A DNA stretch of 64,000 bases from Ashinkailepas kermadecensis (taxonomy: Eukaryota; Arthropoda; Thecostraca; Neolepadidae), in the NCBI GenBank assembly GCA_034440615.1, contig JAOTOM010004133.1, positions 115,001 to 179,000 of the forward strand, written 5' to 3'. Shown piece by piece: positions 40,561 to 59,769 of this stretch (position 1 is its first letter; the number at the start of each line of letters is the position of its first letter). The notes under the pieces were generated by a model. It was not told where the DNA came from, ran no database searches, and worked only from the letters and a program-made list of their open reading frames with translations. Made by a program: the position numbers and the translations under genes.

Positions 40561-41340
40561 TTAATTACGTTACGTTGTCTCTCTATTTTTCAACATTATT
40601 TGTTCACAAAATTTTGGAATTTCGCTCACTTTATGGAGAATTATATGTTTCAATTTCAGCTCAAGGTTCACACAATAGTTCACACGTACAGTACAGTACA
40701 CAACAGGTATACAGCACAATTATGCAATTTTAGAAAACAGTTCTATTAGTGGTCGAAAATCGGAGGGGGTATTTTTGGAAGGATTTGGGGATATTGCTCG
40801 GACTTACGCGCTGGCGTGTAGTCGTACTCGTTGGCTTTCCCCGTCCATGCTGAACGGCGTGTTGATGGTCTGCGTTGAGCGTTGATGGTGATCCACTGGG
40901 ACCACAGATGTCGGTTTAACTCATCCGTTGTCACGGCAACCAGTGTAAAAAAGTATTTTGACTCTAGGCGATGTGATAGTCTAGTAGGCCTCGCGCTCGC
41001 TTCACCCCGGCTGTCCAACACAGATCGTCCACTGCACGGTATATTGTGCAATTTCGTCACTACTCGACACGCAAACGTTCAGACGAATTTTGAAGGGGCC
41101 AAACGCCAGCTGAGATTACGAGAGAACGACTGTCATTCGAAAAAAGCACACACCAGCGCACACCAGGACAGCAGAACCGCGTCGCTCGACTGTCTCCCGG
41201 CCACTGCCTCGGGGGTGGGGGCTCGATCATACAGTATCCCCTCCGCACACTTGCTCTATCCATTTGCTCAAGACGATTCGTCACTTTTTGATTGGCTAAC
41301 TTAATAATGACGAATTTTGGGCCCCGATTCCTATTAGTAT
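40561..41340. other. Unassigned sequence right of the Gypsy-type element
   Basis: The expected place of a 5' LTR and leader, but no copy of this sequence was found at the left end, and no clear primer-binding site. No gene recognised. Confidence 0.4.
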
Positions 41341-43875
41341 TTAAGCGACGTCTTCCCCTGGTCCAACGCAGTGACCTCTCCACCGCGTCCGAGCTAGTCA
41401 GGTGAGTTCATCCGCCCCGCGGGGGAAGGGGGATGCTCGGAATGCGGCTGACCGTTATTCAGCCGGCCATGTAACACCGACGTCCGGTCGCTGCATTGCG
41501 ACAGCCGACCGAGACGCCGGCGTGCCGGCAGTGGAAACATACTGCGGCAGTACATGTACAAAACGGCATTATGGGAATATGCCTTAATTTACGACCAGAA
41601 CAGTACATCTATAGAAACGTCGTTACAGAATGGCCATCATTACTTCCAGCAGGCACAACCTTCCACAAGGTAAAATTCCCCAATCCAATCCAAATTTTAC
41701 CGAAGAGATTAGAGCGTTGATAGATAAGCGAAATTTCCTTAAGGCCGAGACACCCCCCAAACACGGTAGAAATTAATGAGCTTAACCCCAACATCCAACA
41801 TGTCAAACAGCAACAAAAGGAAAATGTATCTGAGTTTGTCTCGAGCACAGATAGAACAACCAGCGTGAAAGAATACTGCAGGATCATAAAAGCGATTCAT
41901 AAATCAAAAGACCCGGACCCAAATCCGCCCCCTGTAATTAGCCTGGATGACGGGGTGCCATCGCAAAAATATGTTGCTGGCAAGCTCATAAGCTATTACG
42001 CTGATATAAGTAAAGGCAGGACTGTGCACCCAAACAGAAAGATCATTACTAAAATTAAAGATGTGAAAGCTGATAGTAGCCTCGAGAAGCCCTTTGAGGT
42101 CTCTAATGTAAGAAAGGTAATAGGAGCAAGTATAAATACAGGCGCCTGTGGCCCAGACGGCATTGCAATCTATCATCTGAAACACCTTGGAGAGAGAGCC
42201 CTGAATTTGCTTACATAAATTTTCACCTGTTCATGGCTCACAAATCAGATACCTGAGATCTGGAAGAAGGGAACTATCATCCCAATCTTGAAGCCTGGAA
42301 GGTCTCCTAACAATCCTTCCTCATTCCGACCTATTACTCTTCTCTGCACTTCTTCCAAGGTTCTAGAGCGGTTGATGCTGGATAGAAATGCAATGTTTCT
42401 CAAACCGGAACCACATCAACATGGATATCGAAAAGGCCACAGCACAAACACCCACCTCTCAAAGATGACTGAATACATTTTGGAAGGCTTCAACATGAAG
42501 AAACCGCCGGAGAGGACCATTGCGGTGTCATTAGATGCGACGAAAGCCTTTGACACGGTCTCAAGATGTGAATTGATCGAAATTATAATGAATATTGACG
42601 AAATGCATGTGAATGACAAGAGATGGCTTTGCAGCTACCTGACAGACCGAAAAGCCCGGGTTAAATTTGGTGAAGCCATGTCGCGCATCACAATCTTTAA
42701 AAACGGCGTCCCCCAAGGAGGAGTGTTATCCCCTCAGCTCTTCAACATGTATGCGGCCAAATGCTGTCCCCCACCACCAGAAATACTTGTCTTGTCTTAT
42801 GCGGATGACTTCGTGATACTGTCAAGCGATATTAAATTGCAGATGATTGAGAGAATAATGCAAATATACTTGAAATCTCTGGTTGAGTGGTTCGAGAGTC
42901 TGGAACTAAGACTCTTATCATCTTAATATCTGAGTGAATGGCATCAAGTTGCCTCTCGATCAATTTCCTAAGGTTTTGGGAGTGAGGTTTGACCCTCTCA
43001 TGCATTTCAGTAAACATGTCGAGGAAATAAATAGCAAAGCCAGAAGGAAATAAAATGTACTCAGAGCGGTCTCAGGAGTAAACGATGCGCAGTCCAAAGA
43101 AGACAGTTTATCTGTACAGGTAGTTTATTAGGCCTCATTCTGACTACGCCTCAAATGCGTGGCGATCCTGCATTAGCGAGACGAGTATGAAGAAAATGCA
43201 GGTCACACAAAATCTGTCTTAGAGCGGCGACGAGCTTGACAAAGATGACTCGCATTTCAGACCACAGGGAAGCGAAGGTGCTTCCAGTGCAGAATCATCT
43301 TGATATGATTTGAGCTCAGAACGTGGCCAAGCACTCTCGACCCGACCATCTTCTAAACTGCTTCCGTGATGTGGGAGACCCTCCAAGACGAATGAAGAGC
43401 ACCCCATCACGCTTCTACAACAGATTCGTGCCGCATATGCCGTTTTATAATGAGACTCTGACAATACGATCAATACAATATATTCACACCACGCTTACAC
43501 GAGACTCACTCCCGAACTTAGAGAACTTGCGACTTCTGGATGCTGTGCCGCCAGACATCAATGCAGAAGAGGAGACCTGCCAAGAAAACTTCGCGTTGAC
43601 TTGGCAAGACTCAGAAGCGGATGGCACCCTGAACTGGAGGACTACCTACACAAAATTGGTGCCCTTTCTTCCTCCACCTGCAGGAGATGCAGCGACGGCG
43701 AAGGAAATGTCTCTCATCTTCTCTCCATCTGCCCTCAATTCTCTAATCTTCGAAACAACCACTCTATCACTACTCTACGGGACCTCTGGACCAAACCACT
43801 GGAAGTTGCCGAGCTCTTGATGGAAGCGAGGCTATGACGCGATCATAGTCTAGGGCTGCCTGACTGACTGACCTT
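41341..43875 (+). mobile_element. Broken I/Jockey-group LINE
   Basis: The RT is readable from 41865 to 42926 in two frames: GACGPDGIAIYHLKHLGERA, IPEIWKKGTIIPILKPGR, SFRPITLLCTSSKVLERL, QHGYRKGHSTNTHLS, SLDATKAFDTVSRCELIEI, NGVPQGGVLSPQLFNMYAA and LSYADDFVILSSD (catalytic YADD). A late part at 43600-43837 has the zinc-knuckle-like CRRCSDGEGNVSHLLSICP typical of the C-terminus of this LINE group. A stop at 42218, a broken segment at 42930-43300 and further shifts show it is dead. The 3' end has a CTGACTGACTGAC tail at about 43859-43872, next to the 33-bp satellite. No intact endonuclease was seen upstream. Confidence 0.85.
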
Positions 43876-43877
43876 GG

Positions 43878-44705
43878 CATGCCATCAAGCTGACGTGTGC
43901 CTGACCGTGTCATGCCGTCAGGCGGGCGTGTGCCTGACCGTGTCATGCCGTCAGGCGGGCGTGTGCCTGACCGTGTCATGCCGCCAGGCTGGCGTGTGCC
44001 TGACCGTGTCATGCCGCCAGGCTGGCGTGTGCCTGACCGTATCACGCCGCCAGGCTGGCGTGTGCCTGACCGTATCATGCCGCCAGGCTGGCGTGTGCCT
44101 GACCGTGTCATGCCGCCAGGCTGGCGTGTGCCTGACCGTGTCATGCCGTCAGGCGGCGTGTGCCTGACCGTGTCATGCCGCCAGGCTGGCGTGTGCCTGA
44201 CCGTGTCATGCCGCCAGGCTGGCGTGTGCCTGACCGTGTCATGCCGTCAGGCGGCGTGTGCCTGACCGTGTCATGCCGCCAGGCTGGCGTGTGCCTGACC
44301 GTATCACGCCGCCACTTCCTGACCTGTCATGCCTCAGACGGCGTGTGCCTGACCGTGTCATGCCGCCAGGCTGGCGTGTGCCTGACCGTGTCATGCCGTC
44401 AGACGGCGTGTGCCTGACCGTGTCATGCCGCCAGGCTGGCGTGTGCCTGATCGTGTCATGCCGTCAGGCGGCGTGTGCCTGACCGTGTCATGCCGCCAGA
44501 CTGGCGTGTGCCTGACCGTATCACGCCGCCAGGCTGGCGTGTGCCTGACCGTGTCATGCCGTCAGGCGGCGTGTGCCTGGCCGTGTCATGCCGCCAGGCT
44601 GGCGTGTGCCTGACCGTGTCATGCCGTCAGGCGGCGTGTGCCTGACCGTGTCATGCCGTCAGGAGGCGTGTGCCTGACCGTGTCATGCCGTCAGGCGGCG
44701 TGTGT
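43878..44705 (+). repeat. Second array of the 33-bp satellite
   Basis: Monomers GTGTCATGCCGCCAGGCTGG, CGTGTGCCTGACC and a 32-bp variant with GTCAGGCGGCGTG. They are clearly the same family as 29935-32957 but without the strict dimer order. The array starts directly at the LINE 3' end. Confidence 0.95.
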
Positions 44706-45000
44706 CATGTGTTTTTTTGTCAGCACGGGGGTTGGTTTATATCAGACCTCGTCGGGCCTTGTCGGATATGTCAGGTAATATCACACCATGTCGAGGCGGT
44801 GGGACCGGACCAACCCGTGTTAGACCGTGCCACATTTTGTCATTCAGTGTAGAGTCGTGCTGGTGTGGTCGTACGGCACACGGCAAAGGCGTAGGCACGT
44901 TCAGGGAAAATCGTGATCAAGTCAATTTTTTATAGTGCTTAGGGCCATTGGTTAAGGTTCCCGAAAACCTCGAGCGGGCACGACAGCCTGCCTCCTGTGG
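44706..45000. other. Unassigned intergenic spacer
   Basis: No gene recognised. It separates the 33-bp satellite from the palindromic 82-bp array. Confidence 0.4.
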
Positions 45001-45005
45001 CACGG

Positions 45006-45400
45006 TACACTGCTCAGTACGCAGGTCCCTACACCAGTGTTGGCGGCTGTGGCACTGTTCTGCAACAATGCTCTGTACTGAACAGTGAACACTGTTCAGT
45101 ACGCAGGTCCCTACAGCAGTGTTGGCGGCTGTGGCACTGTTCTGCAACAATGCTCTGTACTGAACAGTGAACACTGCTCAGTACGCAGGTCCCTACACCA
45201 GTGTTGGCGGCTGTGGCACTGTTCTGCAACAATGCTCTGTACTGAACAGTGAACACTGGTCAGTACGCAGGTCCCTACAGCAGTGTTGGCGGCGGTGGCC
45301 TGAGCAGTGAACACTGCTCATTACGCAGGTCCCTGCCAGTCATGACGGCTGTGGCGCGGTACACTGCTCATTACGCAGGTCCCTACACCAGTGTTGACGG
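45006..45400 (+). repeat. 82-bp palindrome-bearing tandem array upstream of PRODH2
   Basis: CAGTACGCAGGTCCCTACA recurs at 45015, 45097, 45179 and 45261 (82-bp period), with shorter units after (cattac variant at 45319 and 45369). The boundary between units is an inverted repeat, perfect at 45076-45103: GTACTGAACAGTG, AA, CACTGTTCAGTAC. The array ends about 350 bp before the predicted start codon at 45749, so it could lie in the promoter or 5' region. Confidence 0.9.
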
Positions 45401-45748
45401 CCGGCTGGGGTCGAGGCTTGATGTGGGCTGTACCGATGGCCAGTAGCTGAGGCCGGCAGGGGAGAGGCTCGTCCGGAGGGCGAGGGGGGAGGGGATCGTC
45501 CAGTCCGGTGGTGCGTTGTCGGCAGTCAGTCGAAACGGCGCGCTCACCGGCAGGCCGGATGTTGATGATCCCGTTGTCTGTGTGCCCTGAGATTGACACT
45601 GCGCGCCGGCCGGATTCAGCCGGATTGCACCGGTTCGGCAGCGGCGGCGGCGACCGTCTGCCGCTGGCCTTTGGCTCGGCAGTGACTGTGAGATCGTATC
45701 GGTGCTGGGCCGTCAGACGTCGGACGCCGTCTGCCAGTGTCACCGGTC

Positions 45749-54261
<8,513 letters not shown>

Positions 54262-54660
54262 GTAATTAAAGATCAATTATCAGTCATCACGACGTTCACT
54301 TAATGGCTATATTGGCCGCCTGAATGGGTTTGTTTTACGTCTGTCAATACATGTATGCACTGATGAAGTGAAAAGCGATACCTTTGTGTTATTCAGAAGT
54401 CACGGCAAATTATGGAGTATTCTGCTGAACACTTAGGCTTTTGGCTATGCTCCTAATTGCAACGAGTGCATGCATGTTATTACTCTGGAGTATCACTCGG
54501 TTGTCATCATTACTTCACCATCATCATTAAGATTATCATGACTATCATCATGTTCACTTTTCACAATATCACAACCTCACATCAGACCCCGGTAATTCCG
54601 CCTTCCGGTGTTCGACCTACTGTGGTCCTATTGTTCTGCACTGAAAGAAAATCTTGACTA
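54262..54660. other. PRODH2 intron 5, start
   Basis: AT-rich intron, no repeat recognised. Confidence 0.4.
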
Positions 54661-54664
54661 CCCC

Positions 54665-54995
54665 ACACTGTAAAAAAAAGGTTAGCACCCCTATGGTACT
54701 ATTTCGAATGTCAAATTCCAGCACCACAGGGCTGCTTGAATTAAGCACCTTTCTGGAGTTGGCATCGCATCGCAAAATTTCAAGTGCTAAATATAAGCAT
54801 GGTGCTTATATCTAGCACCTCTTTATTCGGCTATATTTTGTAGCATGGTACTTGAAATGAGCACCCATGGGGTGCGTGCGCCTTAGCACCCCCAGGGTGC
54901 TAGTTTTTTGCTCACGCCAAAAATCAGCACCTCCTGGGTATGGTTCGCCTATGGTGCTAGCATATTTAGCACCCAATGGGTGTTCAAACCGAAAT
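54665..54995. mobile_element. Candidate MITE-like element with repeated AGCACC/GGTGCT motifs
   Basis: It starts CACTGTAAAAAAAAGGTTAG. AGCACC and its complement GGTGCT recur at short spacing on both strands to about 54980 (AGCACCCCCAGGGTGCTAG is a near palindrome). No coding. Ends and target duplication are not clear. Confidence 0.5.
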
Positions 54996-55483
54996 TGGAC
55001 TCCTTGATAGTAGCGTACGGGTGTTGCTGACTTACGGTATTTATACGGACGGAGTACTTATTTTGCTACATGCTAGCGTCCGATACCCATCTTAAATATT
55101 ACAGCGAACAGGATGCTGTTATGTGATATATTATGGATAAACAAAATAATCCATCAGTCGTGAAAAGAGTTCCAAGTCCAGCGAGGTGCGTGAATTTGAA
55201 AGTATTTGTACCGCGATGATAGTTCTTTTTTCAGTACTACATGTTGCTGTTAGCTATAGGCACGCCCAGGGGGCCTACTTCTCACCCCTCCCCGCTTAGC
55301 GGTGGAAGTTGTGTGTTCACTATTAAAATTATCGGGTTCTCTATCCAAAAGTGCTCAACCATGATAATTTGCGAAATTATTGGGTACGCTCCTGCTGTCA
55401 ACCCTGCCCCACTCCACACACACACACACTTTTTGGGACGTTCCTACGCTTAAGATAAAGGGTGTGGCACTGGGGACACGCCC
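54996..55483. other. Unassigned PRODH2 intron sequence
   Basis: No gene or repeat recognised apart from a short (CA)n near 55418-55430. Confidence 0.35.
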
Positions 55484-55491
55484 CCTCCCCA

Positions 55492-55780
55492 CAGTGTTAA
55501 AATAATGGTTTTTCGTTAGGTGTGAAATGTCGAAACCAGTGAAGCAGGATGTCGAAACTTGCCATGAACATCGCGTTCTTTAGTTACTTTGCATGCTATA
55601 TAAGTCCTTGAAGCTCAATGTTGAACGAATATCATATATTTTTAACCTTTTCGTACTTACTGTACCTTTTCGTTTGTTTTGATAGGTACACAATATTGAG
55701 ATGCATGCATTTACGATAACGATACAAATGCCTATTCCATAAACTTGTATTGTACAACAGACCAGACCATAAGAAATCCT
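55492..55780 (-). mobile_element. hAT-type MITE, first part, interrupted by a Penelope-like element
   Basis: On the - strand this matches the 3' half of the MITE family, from the CAGTGTTAAAATAATGG tip at 55492. It stops at CATAAGAAATCCT (55768-55780) and resumes after the Penelope-like insert at 59260. Confidence 0.8.
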
Positions 55781-55813
55781 AATAATATTTCGGGGATGAC
55801 CCTTTTTTAAACA

Positions 55814-55852
55814 AATGAGCTTTCGGAGCTCTTAACGGCTCCGTCGTCAGAT
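55814..55852 (-). ncRNA. Candidate hammerhead-like ribozyme motif, - strand copy
   Basis: On the - strand: ATCTGACGACGGAGC, loop, GCTCCGAAAGCTCAT. It has the CUGANGA box, stem II (GGAGC/GCTCC) and GAAA box of hammerheads, but with one extra base between the CUGANGA box and the stem. It lies in the terminal part of the Penelope-like copy, where such ribozymes are known. Confidence 0.45.
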
Positions 55853-56093
55853 GGTATATTAAAAGAGAAGACAATTAAGGTTTTTAACAAAATTTCAAAC
55901 ACAGGACACGAGCAGTGAGGAATGCGGCACTTCAATGCAGTAAAACACGGCAGAGACTGTAAAACAACACACTTGAAACTTCCACGTAGTAAAAATGGTA
56001 GACTATAAAATACATCACAATTGACATCCCTAATTCTCCCTCACCCTTCTCCCAAGACTACTGCTCGTCAATATTAGCCACTCTCCAGATGGT

Positions 56094-56812
56094 CTACCAT
56101 TCTAAACCCCTATCCTGATTCAGCTCTGGTCGCGACTTTCTAATATGGTAGGATTCTAACAGCTTCCTTCTCCTAAACTGTGTTTCACGTCCCAGAATCT
56201 CCACGTCGTTCCAATAGATATCGTGCCGAGTATCTACAGCGTGTTCAGCAACTGCGGACTTTTCTGGTTGGGCCTTGGAGAGAGCGTTCCGGTGTTCCTT
56301 CAAGCGCTTGTCCAGCGGCCGACCACTCTCGCCAATGTACGTTGCGTTGCATTCGCATGTTAGGCGGTAGATGGTTCCCGAGTTTTGCCCCCGATCTCTT
56401 CGGTCTTTGAGACGTTGGCACAGTCTGTATTTTAAGGATTGACCAGACGCATGGGCGATGACAACTCCCAGGGGTCCCAGGCGGCGTTCCAGGCGCTCTC
56501 CAATGCCCGGGTAATATGGAACTGAAATATATCTCACCCTGTTATTCGTTTTCCTTTTTCGGTCTTTGTGTTTTCGTGCAGCAGACGAAGCGCTTTTCTT
56601 TCGGTAGCCGTTAGCGGCGAAGACCTTGTCGAGGGTGGACAGTTCAAACTGAATGCTGTCCTCGTCGCATATTTTTCTGGCCCTTTCAGTGAGACAGCGG
56701 ACGATACCTTGCTTCACCTTTTGGGTGGTGGTTAGACTCTTGCCGCAGGTAGACGTTGGTGTGGGTGGGCTTCCTGCAGACGGAGGTTTGGAGTCGCCCA
56801 TCAGTTTTTTTC
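56094..56812 (-). pseudogene. Penelope-like linker and GIY-YIG endonuclease (inverted partial copy)
   Basis: On the - strand from about 56812: KKLMGDSKPPSAGSPP, TTTQKVKQGIVRCLTERARK, IQFELSTLDKVFAANGYRKK, VRYISVPYYPGIGERLERRL, LGPLGVVIAHASGQ and then TIYRLTCECNATYIGESGRP, LDKRLKEHRNAL, ending in HIRKSRPELNQDRG. The IYRLTCEC...TYIGESGRPLDKRLKEH block is the GIY-YIG-type nuclease of Penelope-like elements (a Tyr pair, an Arg and a downstream acidic residue). It is open without stops but has no RT before it. The frame upstream of 56812 belongs to the + strand copy and is not part of it. Confidence 0.8.
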
Positions 56813-56814
56813 CT

Positions 56815-58316
56815 CGAGAACGTGCCGTCCTCGATTCGCAGATGCAGAGCCTCATCAACCCTCTCCAGTGTGATCTGTCTCCAGAGCACTTCAACACCGT
56901 GACGTCAGCAGTGGCCGTCGCCAAGAACCACGAGAATGAAGTCTGCAAGAACCGACAACGACGGAAGTTTAACGCGCCGCTGAGAGCGCCGGTGCTGAAA
57001 CGGAAATCCCCGAGCCCGTCATTAACAATGCTGTCGTCAACCTCAGCCAGCACCACCTCTCGGCCAGCCAGTCCCGCGTCCTAGAGCTTGGACTGGGCTT
57101 CGTCGTTACCCCGAAAGAAGTGCCGAAAGTAAAGATAGCCGCTGCCATCGAATATCTGGCTCAGACGATTGCCGATAAAGAGCAGGCTGATAAGATCCGT
57201 TTTGAGGCTGTCCAAGTACAGCCCGGCCTCAGAAACCTAACATGTCCCCAGCTCAAAGGAAAGCTTTATCTGAGCTTCAAAAGAAAGACGACATCACCAT
57301 CTGTCCGGCAGACAAGGGAAACGCTATCGTAATCATGGACACGACCGAGTATAAACAAAGAGTAAACACCCTTCTATCTGGTTCCACATACCGAAAACTC
57401 GCCGCTGACCCCACAAATAAGATAGAGCGTAAAGTTACGGAAGTGATAAAGCAGCTGAAGCATTCAGGCAGAATATCTCAGACTGAAGCTGATAAACTGA
57501 AGCCTTCACATACATAGCCTTCCGCATCGCCTCTACGCCCTACCAAAGATCCACAAGGAAGGTGTGCCTGTTCGCCCTATCGTTAGCTGCATCGGCTCAC
57601 CCATGGAGAAATTATGTGCCCACCTGACAGACATCATCAACCCGATCCTGGGGAAAAGTGAGCACCACATACAAAATTCCGAAGATTTTGTACGTAGACT
57701 CCGCTCTAGCAATGCCACTGACAAAATCTTCGTTAGCTTCGACGTGAAAAGTCTATTCACGAAGGTACCGACCGACGAAGCGATCTCGGTAGTCTGCGAG
57801 AAACTCCTTCTGGATCCGACCCTATCCAAACGCACTTCCCTCGACGTCCCATCCTTGGAAACTCTGATGAAGTTATGTGTCCGGAACACCTGCGTCCTCT
57901 GGGACGGGGACATCTACGAGCAGGTGGAAGGCTCTCCAATGGGGCTGTTGCTCTCCGTTGTCCTCGCTAACGGCTACATGGAATTTGTTTCGAAGAGAAG
58001 GCGCTCAGCGAGGCGGATAAAAAAAACAGACGTCTGGTTTCGTTTCGTTGATGACTGCCTTGCCTGCTGGAGCCACCAACTCGAAGATCTCGACAAGTTC
58101 CTTGATCATCTCAACAGCATCCGACCATCAATCAAGTTCACCATGGAGTTGGAGAGAAGTGGATGTCTTCATTTCCTCGATGTCAACTTACAAAAAACTG
58201 ATGGGCGACTCCAAACCTCCGTCTACAGGAAGCCCACCCACACCAACGTCTACCTGCGGCAAGAGTCTAACCACCACCCAAAAGGTGAAGCAAGGTGTCG
58301 TCCGCTGTCTCACTGA
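56815..58316 (+). pseudogene. Penelope-like reverse transcriptase, frameshifted
   Basis: Pieces in order: LINPLQCDLSPEHFNTVTSA (56850-56910); LGFVVTPKEVPKVKIAAAIE in another frame (57100-57160); MSPAQRKALSELQKKDDITI and PADKGNAIVIMDTTEYKQR (57242-57360); a stop at 57515; then VRPIVSCIGSPMEKLCAHLT, FVSFDVKSLFTKVPTDEAI, YEQVEGSPMGLLLSVVLAN, WFRFVDDCLACW (catalytic FVDD) and HFLDVNLQKTDGRLQTSVYR with KPTHTNVYL (57570-58250). PADKGN and FVDD are typical of this class. At about 58280 the frame shifts into the endonuclease linker; the inverted copy has the same frame break. Confidence 0.85.
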
Positions 58317-58944
58317 AAGGGCCAGAAAAATATGCGACGAGGACAGCATTCAGTTTGAACTGTCCACCCTCGACAAGGTCTTCGCCGCTAATGGCTACCG
58401 AAAGAAAAGCGCTTCGTCTGCTGCACGAAAACACAATGACCGAAAAAGGAAAACGGATAACAGGGTGATATATATTTAAGTTCCAAATTACCCGGGCATT
58501 GGAGAGCGCCTGGAACGCCGCCTGAGGACCCTGGGAGTTGTCATCGCCCATGTGTCTGGTCAATCCTTAAAAAACAGACCGTACCAACGTCTCAAAGACC
58601 GAAGAGATCGGGGGCAAAACTCGTGAACCATCTACCGCCTAACATACGAATGCAACGCAACGTATATTGGCGAGAGTGGTCGGCCGCTGGACAAGCGCTT
58701 GAAGGAACACCGGAACGCTCTCTCCAAGGCCCAACCAGAAAAGTCCGCAGTTGCTGAACACGCTGTAGATACTCGGCACGATATTCATTGGAACGACGTG
58801 GAGATTCTGGGACGTGAAACACAGTTTAGGAGAAGGAAGCTGTTAGAATCTTACCATATTAGAAAGTCGCGACTAGAGCTGAATCGGGATAGGTGTTTAG
58901 AATGGTCGACCATCTGGAGAGTGTCTGATATTGACGAGCAGTAG
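58280..58944 (+). pseudogene. Penelope-like GIY-YIG endonuclease, broken
   Basis: TTTQKVKQGVVRCLTERARK to NRVIYI, then a stop near 58479. It continues YPGIGERLERRLRTLGVVIA, a TGA stop just before TIYRLTYECNATYIGESGRP, and runs on to RKSRLELNRDRCLEW at 58910. It matches the - strand copy closely, but with two stops. Confidence 0.8.
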
Positions 58945-59147
58945 TCTTGGGGGAGGGGTGGGGAAAATTAGGGATGTCAAATGTGATGTATTTTATAGTC
59001 TACCGTTTTTACTACGTGAAAGTTTCAAGTGTGTTGTTTTACAGTCTCTGCCGTGTTTTACTGCGTTGAAGTGCCGCATTCCTCACTGCTCGTGTCCTGT
59101 GTTTGAAATTTTGTGGAAAACCTTAATTGTCTTCTCTTTTAATATAC

Positions 59148-59188
59148 CATCTGACGACGGAGCCGCTAAGAGCTCCGAAAGCTCATGA
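59148..59188 (+). ncRNA. Candidate hammerhead-like ribozyme motif, + strand copy
   Basis: CATCTGACGACGGAGC, loop CGCTAAGA, GCTCCGAAAGCTCATG. Same features and the same extra base as the - strand copy at 55814-55852. The loop differs (CGCTAAGA against CGTTAAGA) while the stem is kept. Confidence 0.45.
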
Positions 59189-59259
59189 ATTGGTTTTTAA
59201 AAAAGGTCATCCCAGAACTAGTATTATCATTCTTAAAACCCTTTAATGTCTCTAAAAGA

Positions 59260-59481
59260 CATAAGAAATCCTTTCATCTGGAATTACGCTGCAAGATGTT
59301 TGTGTATTACGATCCGTTATGTTAGGTGTAAGCATACTACAAACGAGATACTCTTAGAAACGAGGCATGCCAACTTCATACACGCACAAGAAGCACGATG
59401 TCGATGCTTCCTTGGGAAAGATGTCGATTCAGTGTTGAGAAAGTGGTGTATTCACCCTATTTCACGAATAATTTATCACTG
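59260..59481 (-). mobile_element. hAT-type MITE, second part, after the Penelope-like insert
   Basis: It resumes with CATAAGAAATCCTTTCATCT, GGAATTACGCT, as in the family (19.8-kb copy), and ends CACGAATAATTTATCACTG at 59481. Joined to 55492-55780 it is a complete MITE of about 500 bp, reversed. Confidence 0.8.
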
Positions 59482-59489
59482 CCCCTACA

Positions 59490-59758
59490 TGGAAGGTGGC
59501 GTCGCTCCGGCCAGAAAAAAGGCGCCCCTGAGAAAGTTCGAGTGTATCCCGTCGAATTTTTCAGTTAGAGGCGCCCCTCTGAGAGAAAAAGGCGCCCCTC
59601 GGAAGGAAAGGGACCCCTCCGGGAAGAACAGAGTGCAGCCCCGCTTCGAATTATTCAGCCAGAGGCGCCCCTCCAGGTACTTTCGCAGTGGCGCCCCTCA
59701 AAAGAAATGGCTCCCTCCAGACAGGTGTCCCCCATGACAATTCCTGCATCCACCCCTG
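59490..59758. mobile_element. GGCGCCCCT-rich mobile-element fragment, second copy
   Basis: Related to 46300-46550: AGAGGCGCCCCTC blocks, TCGAATTTTTCAGTTAGAGG, and an end CAATTCCTGCATCCACCCCTG. It precedes R2 copy 2 just as its partner precedes R2 copy 1, so the two may have moved together. Confidence 0.55.
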
Positions 59759-59769
59759 AATGCAACATT

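Larger units (their letters stand above)
55781..59259. mobile_element. Penelope-like retroelement with an inverted partial copy, nested in a MITE
   Basis: The insert is bounded by 13-bp duplications CATAAGAAATCCT (55768-55780 and 59260-59272). The + strand part (about 56815-59220) holds an RT relic followed by a GIY-YIG-type endonuclease. The - strand part (about 56812-55785) is a 5'-truncated copy with only linker and endonuclease. The two 3' ends face outward and carry the same terminal sequence with the stem GGAGC/GCTCC. Such inverted arrangements are known for Penelope-like elements. Frameshifts make the + copy inactive. Confidence 0.85.

Noticed and set aside
33000..41340. Pair of long terminal repeats around the Gypsy-type element
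   Set aside because: I compared the flanks by eye and found no matching pair and no primer-binding site. A self-alignment would be decisive.
58260..58300. Programmed frameshift between Penelope-like RT and endonuclease (CCCAAAA run)
   Set aside because: The needed shift is +1, not the -1 that a CCCAAAA slippery site would give. A shared indel is the simpler explanation.
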